DNA of 64,000 bases from Sphingomonas sp. HMP9 (GCF_013374115.1 NZ_AP022673.1:1826501-1890500); one strand, 5' to 3'. Positions 20,607-30,030 are shown, counted from the first letter of the stretch. The notes: generated by a model from the letters alone, not told the origin. Numbers and translations: made by a program.

Positions 20607-22241
20607 ATGACTCGATCGAGGTTGCTCGCGGCTGGTGCCGTGAGGGCGATGCTGCTTGCGGGCGGTGTCACGGGAACAATGCTGCCGGCTGGCGCAGTGG
20701 CGCAGCACGCCATGTCCATGCCGGGCATGACGATGCCGATGCCGGATGCGGCGCACAAGACGACGGTGAAGAGAGCCAGGCCGCGACCGGTCGCGAAGCG
20801 GTCGGGTGGGCGTTCGACGGCTCCGACGGTTCGTCCGTCGCAGTCCGGCGTTACGGTCGATCATGCGACGATGGACCATTCGGTCATGCAGGACGCTGCT
20901 CCGGTCGTTCCTCCGGTTCCGGCCGCACCGTCTGTGATGCCGGACGCCCGGCTGGAAGTTGGGCCGGACGCCATGCCGGGGATGGATCATGGTGCGATGG
21001 GGCGCGCGATGATCGATGACGCTGCCTACCGCGCGGCGTCCGATGCGGCCGTGGCGAAGATGCCGGCGGGGTCGGCGATGGCGGGGATGGCGATGGGAAC
21101 GTCGGCCGGCTTCTACGGCCAGGGTAGCGGGACGTCGCGGCTGCCGGCGGCCGAGGGGCCGATGCGCGGGTATATGAGACAGGCGGGCGCGTGGATGCTG
21201 ATGGCGCACGGCTATGCGTGGGGCGTCGCGACCGACCAGGGGGGTCCACGCGGGAAGAGCGAGGCGTTCGTCCAGTCGATGGCGATGCTGATGGCGGACC
21301 GCGATCTGGGCGAGCGGTTTCATATCCAGCTCAGGACGATGAACAGCCTCGAGCCGCTGATGGGCGCGCGGGGCTACACAAATTTGTTCGCGACGGGCGA
21401 GCTGGCGAACGACCGTCCGCTGGTCGATCGGCAGCACCCGCACGATTTGTTCATGGAGCTGGCTGCCAAGCTCGATTACCGGCTCGGCAATGGCGCCACC
21501 GTGTTCCTGTACGGCGGGCCGGTCGGCGAGCCCGCGCTGGGGCCGAGCGCGTTCATGCACCGCGGGTCGGCGCGGTATCAGCCGATGTCGCCGATCACGC
21601 ATCACTGGTTCGATTCGACTCATATCACCTACGGCGTGGTGACGGCGGGGTATGCGACGCCCGCGTTCCAGCTGGAGGCGTCGGCGTTCAAGGGGCGCGA
21701 GCCGGACGAGCATCGCTGGAATATCGAGACGCCGCGGCTCGATTCCTGGAGCGTGCGGGGCACGTGGACGCCGTCGCCGTTCTGGGCGGTGCAGGTGAGC
21801 CATGGGCGGCTGAAGGAGCCCGAGGCGCAGCATCCCGGCGAGGACGAGAACCGTACCACCGCCAGCGTGCAATATGCGCGCGGCGGGCTGGCCACGACAT
21901 TCGCGTATAGCCTCAAGGACCGGGTGCCGGGGGAGAAATTGAGCGCGTTCCTGGCGGAGGCGACGTACGAGCTGACGCCGCGGCATGCGGTGTTCGGCCG
22001 GCTCGAGAACGTGGCGAACGACGAGCTGTTTCCCGACGAGGCGGACCCGCTGCACGACACCAAGTTCCGCGTGACGAAGGCGGCGGTCGGGTACGCGTAC
22101 CGGCTGCCGATCATCGGGCCGCTCGGGCTGGCGCTGGGCGGGACGGTGGCAGCCTATGCCAAGCCGGCGGCGCTGGAAGCGGCTTACGGGAAGGCGCCGG
22201 TGAGTTGGACGCTGTTCAGCAAGCTGGCGGTCGGGTTGTAG
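20607..22241 (+). CDS. Outer-membrane protein with Met/His-rich N-terminal region
   Basis: A 544-residue exported protein. After the signal peptide comes a Met/His segment (AMSMPGMTMPMPDAAHK, then DHATMDHSVM and PGMDHGAMG), like the metal-binding heads of CopB/PcoB. From about residue 165 it has alternating hydrophobic residues with many aromatic ends and finishes in a C-terminal beta-strand ending VGL, as expected for an outer-membrane barrel. The ATG at 20607 follows AAGGATATAACG; 20580 is an alternative. It is not a standard CopB by length. A role in copper or other metal handling is likely but not shown. Confidence 0.7.
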   Translation: MTRSRLLAAGAVRAMLLAGGVTGTMLPAGAVAQHAMSMPGMTMPMPDAAHKTTVKRARPRPVAKRSGGRSTAPTVRPSQSGVTVDHATMDHSVMQDAAPVVPPVPAAPSVMPDARLEVGPDAMPGMDHGAMGRAMIDDAAYRAASDAAVAKMPAGSAMAGMAMGTSAGFYGQGSGTSRLPAAEGPMRGYMRQAGAWMLMAHGYAWGVATDQGGPRGKSEAFVQSMAMLMADRDLGERFHIQLRTMNSLEPLMGARGYTNLFATGELANDRPLVDRQHPHDLFMELAAKLDYRLGNGATVFLYGGPVGEPALGPSAFMHRGSARYQPMSPITHHWFDSTHITYGVVTAGYATPAFQLEASAFKGREPDEHRWNIETPRLDSWSVRGTWTPSPFWAVQVSHGRLKEPEAQHPGEDENRTTASVQYARGGLATTFAYSLKDRVPGEKLSAFLAEATYELTPRHAVFGRLENVANDELFPDEADPLHDTKFRVTKAAVGYAYRLPIIGPLGLALGGTVAAYAKPAALEAAYGKAPVSWTLFSKLAVGL

Positions 22242-22275
22242 GGTTCGGGCGCATCGACAGCACGGCCTGCGCCGT

Positions 22276-22385
22276 CCTCACCCCCTCGGCGAAGGCCGGG
22301 GCCCAGTTGGCTCGGCCGGGCTAACCGTTCGCAACGCACATCAGCGACGTCGCCCAACTGGACCCCGGCCTTCGCCGGGGAGGTG
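22276..22385. repeat. Family A palindromic repeat
   Basis: Left arm CGGCGAAGGCCGGGGCCCAG and right arm CCCCGGCCTTCGCCGGGGAG. It follows the outer-membrane gene by 35 bases; the rest of the gap to 22527 is unassigned and probably promoter. Confidence 0.85.
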
Positions 22386-22527
22386 CTTTGTGCAAACGAA
22401 CCCAAATTTCGAGCTGTCGCACACTGGTCATGGCTGCATATCGGCCCCGCCCGACGGATCGCTTCCACTCGCCGTTCGTGCCGCGTAAGGACCGCGCGAA
22501 GTCGCCACCTTCTCGGGACGAACGGTT

Positions 22528-23832
22528 ATGATCAAGACGACTGCGCTCGCACTCCTCGGACTGACGCTCGCCGGGTGCGCCTATCCGTACACGCCCCCTG
22601 CCCTGGCGCCGATTACTGCCCCCGCCCCGCCATCGACGGCAGCGGCGGCGATGCCCGGCGAGACACGCGCGCCGGTCACGATCCTGGTATCGATCGACGG
22701 CTTCCGGCCGGATTATCTCGATCGGGGCGGGACGCCCAACCTCAACCGCCTTCGCACAGGCGGGGTGTTCGCGGGCATGCGGCCGTCGTTCCCGAGCATC
22801 ACCTTTCCCAATCACTGGACGCTGGTGACGGGCCTGCGTCCCGATCGCAGCGGGATCATCGGCAACAAGATGGAGGATCCGGCGCGACCGGGCGAGACCT
22901 TCACGATGGCGACCGACGATCCGTTCTGGTGGAGCGAGAGCTCGCCGATCTGGGTCGACGCGGAGAAGGCCGGGATCCGGACCGCAACGATGTTCTGGCC
23001 GGGCGCGAACGTGGCGGTCGGCGGCACGGTGAAGCGCGACAGCCACGGGGCGATCGACGGCGGCACGCGACCGGAGGACTGGCAGCAGTTCAACCAGCAG
23101 GTGTCGGGCACGCAGCGAGTCAATGCGGTGCTCGACTGGATGCGGCGGCCCGCGGCGATCCGCCCGAAGCTGGTGACGTTGTATTTCGATACGGTGGACA
23201 GCGCAGGCCATGCGGACGGGCCGGACAGCGCGGGTGTCACTCAGGCCGTGGCGGACGTCGATGCGAGCATCGGTGCGCTGGTCGACGGCCTCGCCGCGCT
23301 GGGACAGACGGCGAACCTTGTCATCGTCGCGGACCACGGCATGGCGGCGACGAGCAGCACCCGCGTCGTGGCGCTCGATACGATCGCGGACAAGGCGGAC
23401 TATCGCACCGTCGAGATGGGGCCGTACGCGACAATGTTCGCGGTGCCGGGGCATGAGGCGGCGCTGGAGGCACGGTTGCTGAAGCCCCATGCGCACCTGC
23501 AGTGCTGGCGGAAGGGGGAAATCCCGGCGCGGTTCCATTACGGACGCAATCCGCGGGTGCCGAGCTATCTGTGCCTCGCCGATGTCGGCTGGCGGGTCGA
23601 CACCAGCGCGCCGACCAAGGCGTCGGTCGGCGGGATGCATGGGTATGACAATATGGCGCCGGAGATGCGCGCGCTGTTCATCGCCAACGGGCCGGCGTTC
23701 GCACGCGGCAAGACGATCCCGAGCTTCGACAATGTCGCGATCGAGCCCTTGCTGCGCGACCTGATCGGACTGCCCGCCGAAGCGGGGCTGGACGGCACCG
23801 ACGCGCCCTTCCAGAAGGTGATGCAACGATAA
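22528..23832 (+). CDS. Nucleotide pyrophosphatase/phosphodiesterase-type lipoprotein (ENPP-like)
   Basis: A 434-residue alkaline-phosphatase-superfamily enzyme. A lipobox (LTLAGC) implies membrane anchoring, facing the periplasm. First metal site: VSIDGFRPDYLD. Nucleophile Thr in FPSITFPNHWTLVTG. Further ligands: LYFDTVDSAGHADGPDS, VADHGM and GMHGYDN. The order and spacing match ENPP phosphodiesterases; the substrate could be nucleotides or phosphodiester lipids. The MaoC gene follows by 14 bases. Confidence 0.92.
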   Translation: MIKTTALALLGLTLAGCAYPYTPPALAPITAPAPPSTAAAAMPGETRAPVTILVSIDGFRPDYLDRGGTPNLNRLRTGGVFAGMRPSFPSITFPNHWTLVTGLRPDRSGIIGNKMEDPARPGETFTMATDDPFWWSESSPIWVDAEKAGIRTATMFWPGANVAVGGTVKRDSHGAIDGGTRPEDWQQFNQQVSGTQRVNAVLDWMRRPAAIRPKLVTLYFDTVDSAGHADGPDSAGVTQAVADVDASIGALVDGLAALGQTANLVIVADHGMAATSSTRVVALDTIADKADYRTVEMGPYATMFAVPGHEAALEARLLKPHAHLQCWRKGEIPARFHYGRNPRVPSYLCLADVGWRVDTSAPTKASVGGMHGYDNMAPEMRALFIANGPAFARGKTIPSFDNVAIEPLLRDLIGLPAEAGLDGTDAPFQKVMQR

Positions 23833-23846
23833 GAGGAGAGGTTTGC

Positions 23847-24290
23847 GTGCAGTATTTCGAGGATATCGAGGTCGGTCGGACCGCGTCGTTCGGCGCCTAT
23901 GCCGTCACCCGCGAGGAGGTGATGGACTTCGCGGCGAAATACGATCCGCAGCCGTTTCACCTGTCGGACGAGGCTGCCGCGCAGACGCATTTCGGGCGGC
24001 TGTCGGCGAGCGGGTGGCATACCTGCGCGATGACGATGTCGATGCTGGTCGCGCACCTGAAGGAGAACCAGCAGGCGGGCCTTGGGTCACCCGGGATCGA
24101 CGAGCTGAAGTGGGTAAAGCCGGTGTATCCGGGCGACACGCTGCGGTGCGAAACCGAGATCCTGGAGAAGCGCGCTTCGGCAAGCCGGCCGGAGATGGGA
24201 ATCTTCAAGAGCCGGATGCGCGTGCTCAACCAGGACGATGTTCTGGTGATGACGTTCGTGTCGAACGGGCTGGTGCAGACGCGCCCATAG
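23847..24290 (+). CDS. MaoC-like (R)-hydratase / dehydratase
   Basis: A 147-residue single hot-dog protein. The hydratase motif with catalytic Asp and His is in FAAKYDPQPFHLSDEAA; the rest (FGRLSASGWHTCAMTMSML) is typical of MaoC proteins. It probably hydrates an enoyl-CoA or a related thioester; the exact substrate is not evident. The GTG at 23847 follows AAGAGGAGAGG. Confidence 0.92.
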   Translation: MQYFEDIEVGRTASFGAYAVTREEVMDFAAKYDPQPFHLSDEAAAQTHFGRLSASGWHTCAMTMSMLVAHLKENQQAGLGSPGIDELKWVKPVYPGDTLRCETEILEKRASASRPEMGIFKSRMRVLNQDDVLVMTFVSNGLVQTRP

Positions 24291-24326
24291 GACGCGCCTG
24301 CACGCTCTGTCTAAGCTTGGCGCGGA

Positions 24327-24974
24327 TTAGCGCGGCGTGCGGTTGCCACCGCGATTGCCGCCACGGTTGCCGCCGCCGAAGGTGCGACCGCCGCCGCCGC
24401 CAGTGCCGCGGTTCTGGCGGAACTCGCGGCGGTCCTGGCGGGCTTCGCTGCGATAGCCCTGGCGGGCGTCGCGACGCTCGCCGCGGAACTGGTCGCGGGT
24501 GACCTGGCCGTTGCGCAACTGACCGCGATCTTCGCGGCGATCCTGACGGAAGTCGCGATTGGCTTCGCGGCGATCCTGGCGATAGTCGCGGGCGGCGGGG
24601 CTGTTGCCGCGCGCGAAATTGCCCCAGTTGCCGCCACCGCGATAATTGCCGCGGCGACCCTGCCAGTAACGCTGCTGAGCGCCGTTCCAGCGATAGGGAC
24701 GACGGTTGCGATCGTAGACGTACACGCCCGAGCCGGGATAATAATAATCGCCGCTCCAGCCGTAATAGGAATTCAGGCCGCCATAGCCGGCGAACCCGTC
24801 ATAGCCGCCGCCGTACCCCCCGCCATAACCGGCGCCGCCATAGCCACCGCCGTAATAGGGATCGCTGGCGTAGCCGACGCCTGCGCCGCCATAGCCGTAG
24901 CCGTCGGTGCAGCCTGCAACGCCTAGTCCGAGACCCAGAGCTAGGCCGATAATGCCGAAGCGCTTCATAAACAT
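24327..24974 (-). CDS. Gly/Tyr/Arg-rich lipoprotein
   Basis: A 215-residue protein with a lipobox (LGVAGC) after MFMKRFG. The mature half 1 is a Gly-Tyr repeat region (YGGGYGGAGYGGGY). Half 2 is rich in RQDRRE-type units (ANRDFRQDRREDRGQ) and ends in GGNRGGNR. Similar RcnB-like or low-complexity lipoproteins are common in sphingomonads; none has a clear function. The start at 24974 follows CGGGAG; 24968 is in frame. Confidence 0.75.
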   Translation of the reverse strand: MFMKRFGIIGLALGLGLGVAGCTDGYGYGGAGVGYASDPYYGGGYGGAGYGGGYGGGYDGFAGYGGLNSYYGWSGDYYYPGSGVYVYDRNRRPYRWNGAQQRYWQGRRGNYRGGGNWGNFARGNSPAARDYRQDRREANRDFRQDRREDRGQLRNGQVTRDQFRGERRDARQGYRSEARQDRREFRQNRGTGGGGGRTFGGGNRGGNRGGNRTPR

Positions 24975-25153
24975 GGAGATTCTCCCGTACGTGGAGAGCG
25001 GACACAACGCGCCGCCATTCGTCGCACAACGGACTCTGTGTGTCGCAAGTTCCATGAACGGGGTCTGACGGGGTTTTGGGCCGGGGGTGGGAAAGGGGTC
25101 TGACGAGTTTGAGTTCGGCGAGAGCCTCGGGGGACCGGGACGCCTTACCTTAC

Positions 25154-25231
25154 TGTTCCTCCGCGTACGCCGGGGTGCAGGGTAGCGGTACGCTACGATA
25201 TTTAGCTGGGCCCCCGCGTCCGCGGGGGAAC
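25154..25231. repeat. Family B palindromic repeat
   Basis: GTTCCTCCGCGTACGCCGGG on the left and CCCCGCGTCCGCGGGGGAAC on the right; the left arm is partly degenerate. Confidence 0.75.
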
Positions 25232-25249
25232 GGTTTGGGAGGGACGGTT

Positions 25250-25354
25250 CCTCCCCGGCAGAGGCCGGGGCCCAATTGGAATGGCTGAAGTAATGGGGCG
25301 ACGCCCTTCGTTAGCAACGTTCCCCAACTGGACCCCGGCCTCCGCCGGGGAGGT
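25250..25354. repeat. Family A palindromic repeat, copy 1 of a duplicated pair
   Basis: CCTCCCCGGCAGAGGCCGGG and CCCCGGCCTCCGCCGGGGAG. Its centre is almost identical to the copy at 25624 (shared GGAATGGCTGAAGTAA and GGGCGACGCCCTTCGTT). Confidence 0.85.
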
Positions 25355-25539
25355 ATCTAGTGGTGCGTAGTTCAGTCCACTCCAAGCGTGCGCTAGGTGC
25401 GAGCATTGGATGACGACGTGTATCGGCGCCGCCCCGGCGATCTCCTCGGTCCACAGAACGAGGGCGCTGCTGATGTGGAGCGGTGGCGGTAGACGCGGCT
25501 GTAGAAAGCCATGCTGAGGATCATGGCCACACCCTAACT

Positions 25540-25617
25540 GTTCCCCCGCGGAAGCGGGGGGCCAGGGTGGCGGGGTGCTGCGGTACTTAGCTGAGCCCCG
25601 ACGTCGCGGGGGAACGG
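25540..25617. repeat. Family B palindromic repeat
   Basis: GTTCCCCCGCGGAAGCGGGG opposite GACGTCGCGGGGGAAC. The right arm has lost bases relative to other copies. Confidence 0.75.
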
Positions 25618-25623
25618 ACGGTC

Positions 25624-25729
25624 CCTCCCCGGCGGAGGCCGGGGCCCAATTGGAATGGCTGAAGTAACGGGGCGACGCCCTTCGTTGGCAACGTTCCCCA
25701 ATTGGACCCCGACCTACGCCGGGGGGGAG
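25624..25729. repeat. Family A palindromic repeat, copy 2 of a duplicated pair
   Basis: Near-identical to 25250-25354 in the centre; the right arm (CCCCGACCTACGCCGGGGGG) has drifted. Confidence 0.85.
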
Positions 25730-25782
25730 CTGTGGTTGGCGGCGGGCGCGCGATATGCGAGCGGCGGGCGCGCGGCGAGCGA

Positions 25783-26331
25783 TCAGTGGCCGGGGAAGTC
25801 GATCAGGGCCGTGGCGTCGATGCCGTCGGCGCGCAACGCCTCCGCGCCGCCGAGATCGGGGAGGTCGACCAGGAACTGCGCCTGCGTGACCACCGCGCCC
25901 GCCTTGTTGAGCAGGCGGACCGCGGCCCGCGCGGTGCCGCCGGTGGCGATCAGATCGTCGACCAGCAGGACGCGCGCGCCGGGCGCGAAGGCGTCGGCGT
26001 GGATCGCGATACGGTCAGTGCCATATTCGAGCGCATAATCCTCGGCGATCGTCGCGCCGGGGAGCTTGCCGTCCTTGCGGATCAGCAACACGCCCGCCTT
26101 CAGCGGCGCGGCGAGCGCGGCCGCGAACAGGAAGCCCCGCGCCTCGATACCTGCAACGAGATCGACCGGGCCCGAGACCGCCGCGACCATCCGCTCGATC
26201 GCGGTCGCCCAGCCGGTCGGGTCGAGCAGCAAGGTGGTGATGTCGCGAAACTGGATGCCGGGCTTGGGGAAGTCCGGGATGGTGCGGATCAGCGCTTTGA
26301 GGTCGGCGTTGCGCTCTTCGGTATCGGACAT
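25783..26331 (-). CDS. apt: Adenine phosphoribosyltransferase
   Basis: Salvages adenine to AMP using PRPP in the cytoplasm. Length 182 residues, as usual. The PRPP-binding motif is VLLVDDLIATGGTA, preceded by GIEARGFLFAAALA and RKDGKLPG. The ATG at 26331 follows AAGGGAACG. It lies downstream of the bc1 operon but beyond a terminator. Confidence 0.97.
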   Translation of the reverse strand: MSDTEERNADLKALIRTIPDFPKPGIQFRDITTLLLDPTGWATAIERMVAAVSGPVDLVAGIEARGFLFAAALAAPLKAGVLLIRKDGKLPGATIAEDYALEYGTDRIAIHADAFAPGARVLLVDDLIATGGTARAAVRLLNKAGAVVTQAQFLVDLPDLGGAEALRADGIDATALIDFPGH

Positions 26332-26386
26332 AAGCGTTCCCTTCTTCGCACGGGCGGCAGACGTATCGCGGCACCACATTACGGCC

Positions 26387-26428
26387 AAAACGAAAGCGGC
26401 GGATCGGGCTGTTCGCCCGTCCGCCGCT
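26387..26428 (-). terminator. Rho-independent terminator of the bc1 operon
   Basis: Long stem AGCGGCGGATCGGGC / GCCCGTCCGCCGCT with one bulge and a 5-base loop, followed on the minus strand by TTTCGTTTT. It is about 40 bases past the petC stop codon. Confidence 0.85.
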
Positions 26429-26469
26429 CCCTCTATCCGTGCGCCCTTACCGTGGGAGCCCTGCGATCA

Positions 26470-27312
26470 TCAATGCTTAACGTCGCGCCAGACATTCTGA
26501 TACGCGCCCCAGGCAAGCCCGCAGAAGATCAGGATGAAGATGATCGACGCGAACCCGGCGGCGTGGCGGGCCTCGAGGTTGGGCTCGGCGGTCCAGGTCA
26601 GGAACGCCGACACGTCGGTCGACATCTGCTCCTTGGTCGGCTTCGTCCCGTCCGCATAGGTCACCTGACCATCCGAGGTCAGCGGCGGCGGCATCGCGAT
26701 GTTGAGGTTCGCGAAATACGGGTTGTAATGGAGACCCTCGGGCGTCTTGATGTCCGGGAATTCCTTCAGCAGCGCAGCAGGCTGCGTCGTGTAGCCGGTC
26801 AGCAGCGAGTGGACATAGGCGGTCCCCTCCTCGCGCGCCTTGGTGATCAGCGAGAGATCGGGCGGCAGCGCGTTGTTGTTCGCGGCGCGGGCGGCAACCT
26901 CGTTGGCGAACGGCGACGGGAAGCGATCCGACGGGATGTTCTTGCGTGTCGCGGGCTCGCCGGTCTCGGGGTTGATCGACGGCTGTTCGATCACCCACTG
27001 GTTGGCGATCGCCTTAACCTCGGGGTCGGTATAGCCGATCTGGGTCAGGTCGCGGAACGAGAGCAGCCGCAGCGAGTGGCAGGCCGAGCAGACTTCCTTG
27101 TAGACCTGGAACCCGCGCTGGAGCTGGCGACGGTCGAACTTGCCGAACACGCCGTTCGAGGCGAGCTCGAGTTCCTTGGGGTGCTTGTGCGCGACGCTCT
27201 CCGCGGTCGGCGCGACGGGGTCGGTGATGACCCCGACCACGCTGCCGAAGAGCGCGATGCCGAGCACCAGCACGAAGGCCGCGCCGACCAGGGATGCGAT
27301 GAGACGAACCAT
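26470..27312 (-). CDS. petC: Cytochrome c1 of the bc1 complex
   Basis: Heme-c subunit of ubiquinol:cytochrome c reductase, in the periplasmic face of the inner membrane. The heme motif is CSACH within YKEVCSACHSLRLLSFRDL; the axial Met lies in the C-terminal half (likely NIAMPPPL). It has an N-terminal helix and a C-terminal anchor (ASIIFILIFCGLAWGAY). Length 280 residues. It is a separate gene, not fused to cytochrome b. The start follows GAGGATACACAC. Confidence 0.97.
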   Translation of the reverse strand: MVRLIASLVGAAFVLVLGIALFGSVVGVITDPVAPTAESVAHKHPKELELASNGVFGKFDRRQLQRGFQVYKEVCSACHSLRLLSFRDLTQIGYTDPEVKAIANQWVIEQPSINPETGEPATRKNIPSDRFPSPFANEVAARAANNNALPPDLSLITKAREEGTAYVHSLLTGYTTQPAALLKEFPDIKTPEGLHYNPYFANLNIAMPPPLTSDGQVTYADGTKPTKEQMSTDVSAFLTWTAEPNLEARHAAGFASIIFILIFCGLAWGAYQNVWRDVKH

Positions 27313-27333
27313 GTGTGTATCCTCGAGTTCGTA

Positions 27334-28653
27334 TCAGTGCGCGGCGTGCGGCGTGGACGACGTCGGCGACGTCTCAAGGGCGGTATGCGCAGGGCTGGTC
27401 CCGCCATGATTGGCCAGCACGGCCTCGGTGATCGAGTTGGGCAGCGGCCGCGGCCGTTCGGAGCGCGAGATGATCGGCAGGATGATCAGGAAATGCGCGA
27501 AATAATAGGCCGCGCAGATCTGGCTGAGGATCACGTAGAACGCATTCGCAGGCGCCCCACCGCAATAGCCGAGCACGAAGATATCGGCGACCAGCACCCA
27601 GAACGCGATCCGCGCCTTGGGCCGATAGTTCATCGAACGCACCGGCGAGCTGTCCAGCCAGGGCAGGAAGAACAGCAGCAGGATCGAGCCGAACATCGCC
27701 AGCACGCCCCAGAGCTTCGCCGGCAGGATGAAGTCCGCGGTGAAGGCGCGCAGGATCGCGTAGAACGGCCAGAAATACCATTCGGGGACGATGTGCGCGG
27801 GCGTCGAAAGCGGGTTCGCCGGGATGTAGTTATCCGGGTGGCCGAGATAGTTCGGGAAGAAGAACAACAGGCTCGCGAACACCAGCATGAAGATGCCGAG
27901 CCCGAAGCCGTCCTTGGCCGTGTAATAGGGGTGGAACGGGACGGTGTCCTGCTCGCCCTTCACGTCGACGCCGGTCGGGTTGTTCGACCCCGGGATGTGC
28001 AGCGCCCAGATGTGCAGGATGATGACCCCCGCGATCACGAACGGCAGCAGGTAATGCAGCGAGAAGAAGCGGTTGAGCGCGGCGTTGTCGGGGGCGAATC
28101 CGCCCAGCAGCCAGATGCGGATGGTGTCGCCGACCAGCGGGATCGCCGAAAAGAACCCGGTGATGACCTGCGCGCCCCAGAAGCTCATCTGGCCCCAGGG
28201 AAGCACGTACCCCATGAACGCGGTCGCCATCATCAGCAGGAAGATGACCACGCCGAGCAGCCACACCATCTCGCGCGGTGCCTTGTACGAGCCGTAATAG
28301 AGCCCGCGGAAGATGTGCGTGTAGACGACGATAAAGAACATCGACGCGCCATTGGCGTGCGCATAGCGCAGGAACCAGCCCGCGTTGACGTCGCGCATGA
28401 TGCTTTCGACCGAATCGAACGCGACCGCGCCGTTGGCGGCATAATGCATCGCCAGCACGATGCCGGTGATGATCTGGATCGCGAGCGCGGCGCCGGCAAG
28501 GACGCCGAAGTTCCAGAAGTAATTGAGGTTGCGCGGGACGGGATAGCCGCCGCCGAGTGAATTATAGACGAGCCGGGGAACGGGAAGTCGCTCATCCAGC
28601 CACCGCGTCAGCGGCAGCTTCGGTTCGTATTGCTTGGCCCAGGGAAAGCTCAT
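27334..28653 (-). CDS. petB: Cytochrome b of the bc1 complex
   Basis: A 439-residue integral membrane protein with eight expected helices; it carries hemes bL and bH and the Qo and Qi sites. Motifs: [40 protein letters not shown], and the Qo-loop [10 protein letters not shown] (PEWY). The C-terminus is His/Thr-rich. 21 bases separate it from petC; the start follows AGGAAAACATC. Confidence 0.98.
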   Translation of the reverse strand: MSFPWAKQYEPKLPLTRWLDERLPVPRLVYNSLGGGYPVPRNLNYFWNFGVLAGAALAIQIITGIVLAMHYAANGAVAFDSVESIMRDVNAGWFLRYAHANGASMFFIVVYTHIFRGLYYGSYKAPREMVWLLGVVIFLLMMATAFMGYVLPWGQMSFWGAQVITGFFSAIPLVGDTIRIWLLGGFAPDNAALNRFFSLHYLLPFVIAGVIILHIWALHIPGSNNPTGVDVKGEQDTVPFHPYYTAKDGFGLGIFMLVFASLLFFFPNYLGHPDNYIPANPLSTPAHIVPEWYFWPFYAILRAFTADFILPAKLWGVLAMFGSILLLFFLPWLDSSPVRSMNYRPKARIAFWVLVADIFVLGYCGGAPANAFYVILSQICAAYYFAHFLIILPIISRSERPRPLPNSITEAVLANHGGTSPAHTALETSPTSSTPHAAH

Positions 28654-28663
28654 GATGTTTTCC

Positions 28664-29248
28664 TCAGCCTACCGTGACGACGGTGTCGGAATTGAAGGCA
28701 TAGTCCGGAACGTGGAGGTTCGACGGAGCGGGGCCTTTGCGGATGCGCGCGGCGGTGTCGTAGGCCGAGCCGTGGCACGGGCAGAAATAGCCGCCGAACG
28801 GGCCCTTGTTCTCGCCCTCGCCCGCGCCGAGCGGGACGCAGCCGAGATGCGTGCAGACGCCGAGCGTGATCAGCCAGTTCTTCTTGCCCGCCTTGGTCCG
28901 CTGTTCCAGCGTCTGCGGATCGCGCAGCGTCGAGATGTCGACCGCGTCGGCTTCCGAGATTTCCTTCGGCGTCAGGTTGCGCACGAACAAAGGCTGCTTG
29001 CGGAACGACGTCTTGATCGCCTGGCCGGGGAGGATCTTCGACAGGTCGATCTCGGTGGTCGACTGCGCGAGCACGTCGGCCGAGGGGTTCATCTGGTTGA
29101 TGAGCGGCAGGACGATCGCGACGGCGCCGACGCCGGCGAAGGAGACGGCGGCAATGTTGATGAAATCACGGCGGCGAGGGTCATGGGCCTCTTCGTGAAA
29201 CGGCTCTGGCGATTCGCCGGGAGGAACCATGTCGTCGACTGTCGCCAT
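28664..29248 (-). CDS. petA: Rieske iron-sulfur subunit of the bc1 complex
   Basis: A 194-residue protein with a 2Fe-2S cluster. The cluster ligands are in CTHLGC and CPCHGS. Near the N-terminus [20 protein letters not shown] is a twin-arginine signal-anchor, consistent with Tat insertion. First gene of the operon petA-petB-petC; its promoter should lie in 29249-29434, divergent from trmL. Confidence 0.98.
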   Translation of the reverse strand: MATVDDMVPPGESPEPFHEEAHDPRRRDFINIAAVSFAGVGAVAIVLPLINQMNPSADVLAQSTTEIDLSKILPGQAIKTSFRKQPLFVRNLTPKEISEADAVDISTLRDPQTLEQRTKAGKKNWLITLGVCTHLGCVPLGAGEGENKGPFGGYFCPCHGSAYDTAARIRKGPAPSNLHVPDYAFNSDTVVTVG

Positions 29249-29434
29249 TCATCTCGCCCTTGCACGTTATTTTTTTCGTGGCCGACTGGGTTACCCGGTT
29301 TCGCGAAACCATATCCCCATTCCGCCCGACCGTCCCCACGGAGGCTGCGTTCTGATAGACGGCGCGACCGCGCTTTGCCAACTCCCTTTTGCTTTGGGTT
29401 ACCCTTGGGCGCTCGCCGCGCTAGAGGATCGGGT

Positions 29435-29884
29435 ATGCGTATTGCCCTGTATCAGCCCGATATCGCCGGAAATGTCGGCGCCATCCTGCGCACTGCCGCG
29501 TGCATGGGGATCGGCGTAGACCTGATCGAACCGATGGGATTCACCTGGAGCGAAAAGGCCGTGGCGCGATCCGGCATGGACTATGTCGGCGCGGTCGACG
29601 TGGTGCGGCATGTCGATTGGGACGCCTTCCTGGCGCAAGTGACGGGGCGGATCGTGCTGCTGACGACGAAGGGCGCAGTGCGGCTGGATGTGGCCGCGTT
29701 TCGCGACGACGACGTGCTGCTGATGGGAAGCGAGGGCGCCGGCGTGCCCGAGGAGGTCCACGCGCGCGCCGACCTGCGCGTACTGATCCCGATGCAGCCT
29801 GGGTTGCGATCGATGAATATCTCGGTGGCCACGGCGATCGTCGCGGCCGAGGCGTTGCGCCAGACGGACGGCTGGCCGGTGTAA
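29435..29884 (+). CDS. trmL: tRNA (cytidine(34)-2'-O)-methyltransferase
   Basis: A 149-residue SPOUT methyltransferase that modifies the wobble base of two tRNA-Leu species using SAM. The family motifs are IALYQPDIAGNVGAILRTAA, LLMGSEGAGVPEEVH and IPMQPGLRSMNISVATAI, which forms the trefoil knot. The ATG at 29435 follows AGAGGATCGG. Confidence 0.95.
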   Translation: MRIALYQPDIAGNVGAILRTAACMGIGVDLIEPMGFTWSEKAVARSGMDYVGAVDVVRHVDWDAFLAQVTGRIVLLTTKGAVRLDVAAFRDDDVLLMGSEGAGVPEEVHARADLRVLIPMQPGLRSMNISVATAIVAAEALRQTDGWPV

Positions 29885-29909
29885 CGGCGACCTCGCCTTG
29901 ACCCCCACC

Positions 29910-30014
29910 CCGTTCGTGCCGAGTAGAGACCGAGCGTCGTCGAGGGCTCGTATCGAGGTACATGTCTCTCGATACGCCATCTCGACAGGCTCGATGGCTA
30001 CTCGAGACGAACGG
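29910..30014. repeat. Palindromic repeat (family F) upstream of hemF
   Basis: CCGTTCGTGCCGAGTAG on the left matches CTACTCGAGACGAACGG on the right as an imperfect inverted repeat; the centre has TCTCGATACG-type inner pairs. It reaches to 16 bases before the hemF ATG, so it covers the leader of that gene. Confidence 0.7.
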
Positions 30015-30030
30015 AAAACTGGACCCGCGC

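Larger units (their letters stand above)
24975..25782. other. 800-base gene-free gap with duplicated repeat pairs
   Basis: Holds four palindromic repeats in the order B-A (25154-25354) and B-A (25540-25729). The two B-A blocks are near copies at about 375-385 bases distance. The spacer at 25355-25539 shows no long open frame or recognisable feature. 24975-25150 should contain the promoter of the lipoprotein gene. Confidence 0.7.

Noticed and set aside
25355..25539. Possible gene remnant between duplicated repeats
   Set aside because: Only about 50 codons are open, with no recognisable sequence.
25154..25729. CRISPR-like array from regularly spaced repeats
   Set aside because: Repeats are palindromic, of two kinds, with unequal spacing and no spacer pattern or cas genes.
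26470..28560. Very long plus-strand open frame (952 codons) opposite the bc1 operon
   Set aside because: It is antisense to petC and petB, which match cytochrome c1 and b fully; long antisense frames are expected at this GC content.
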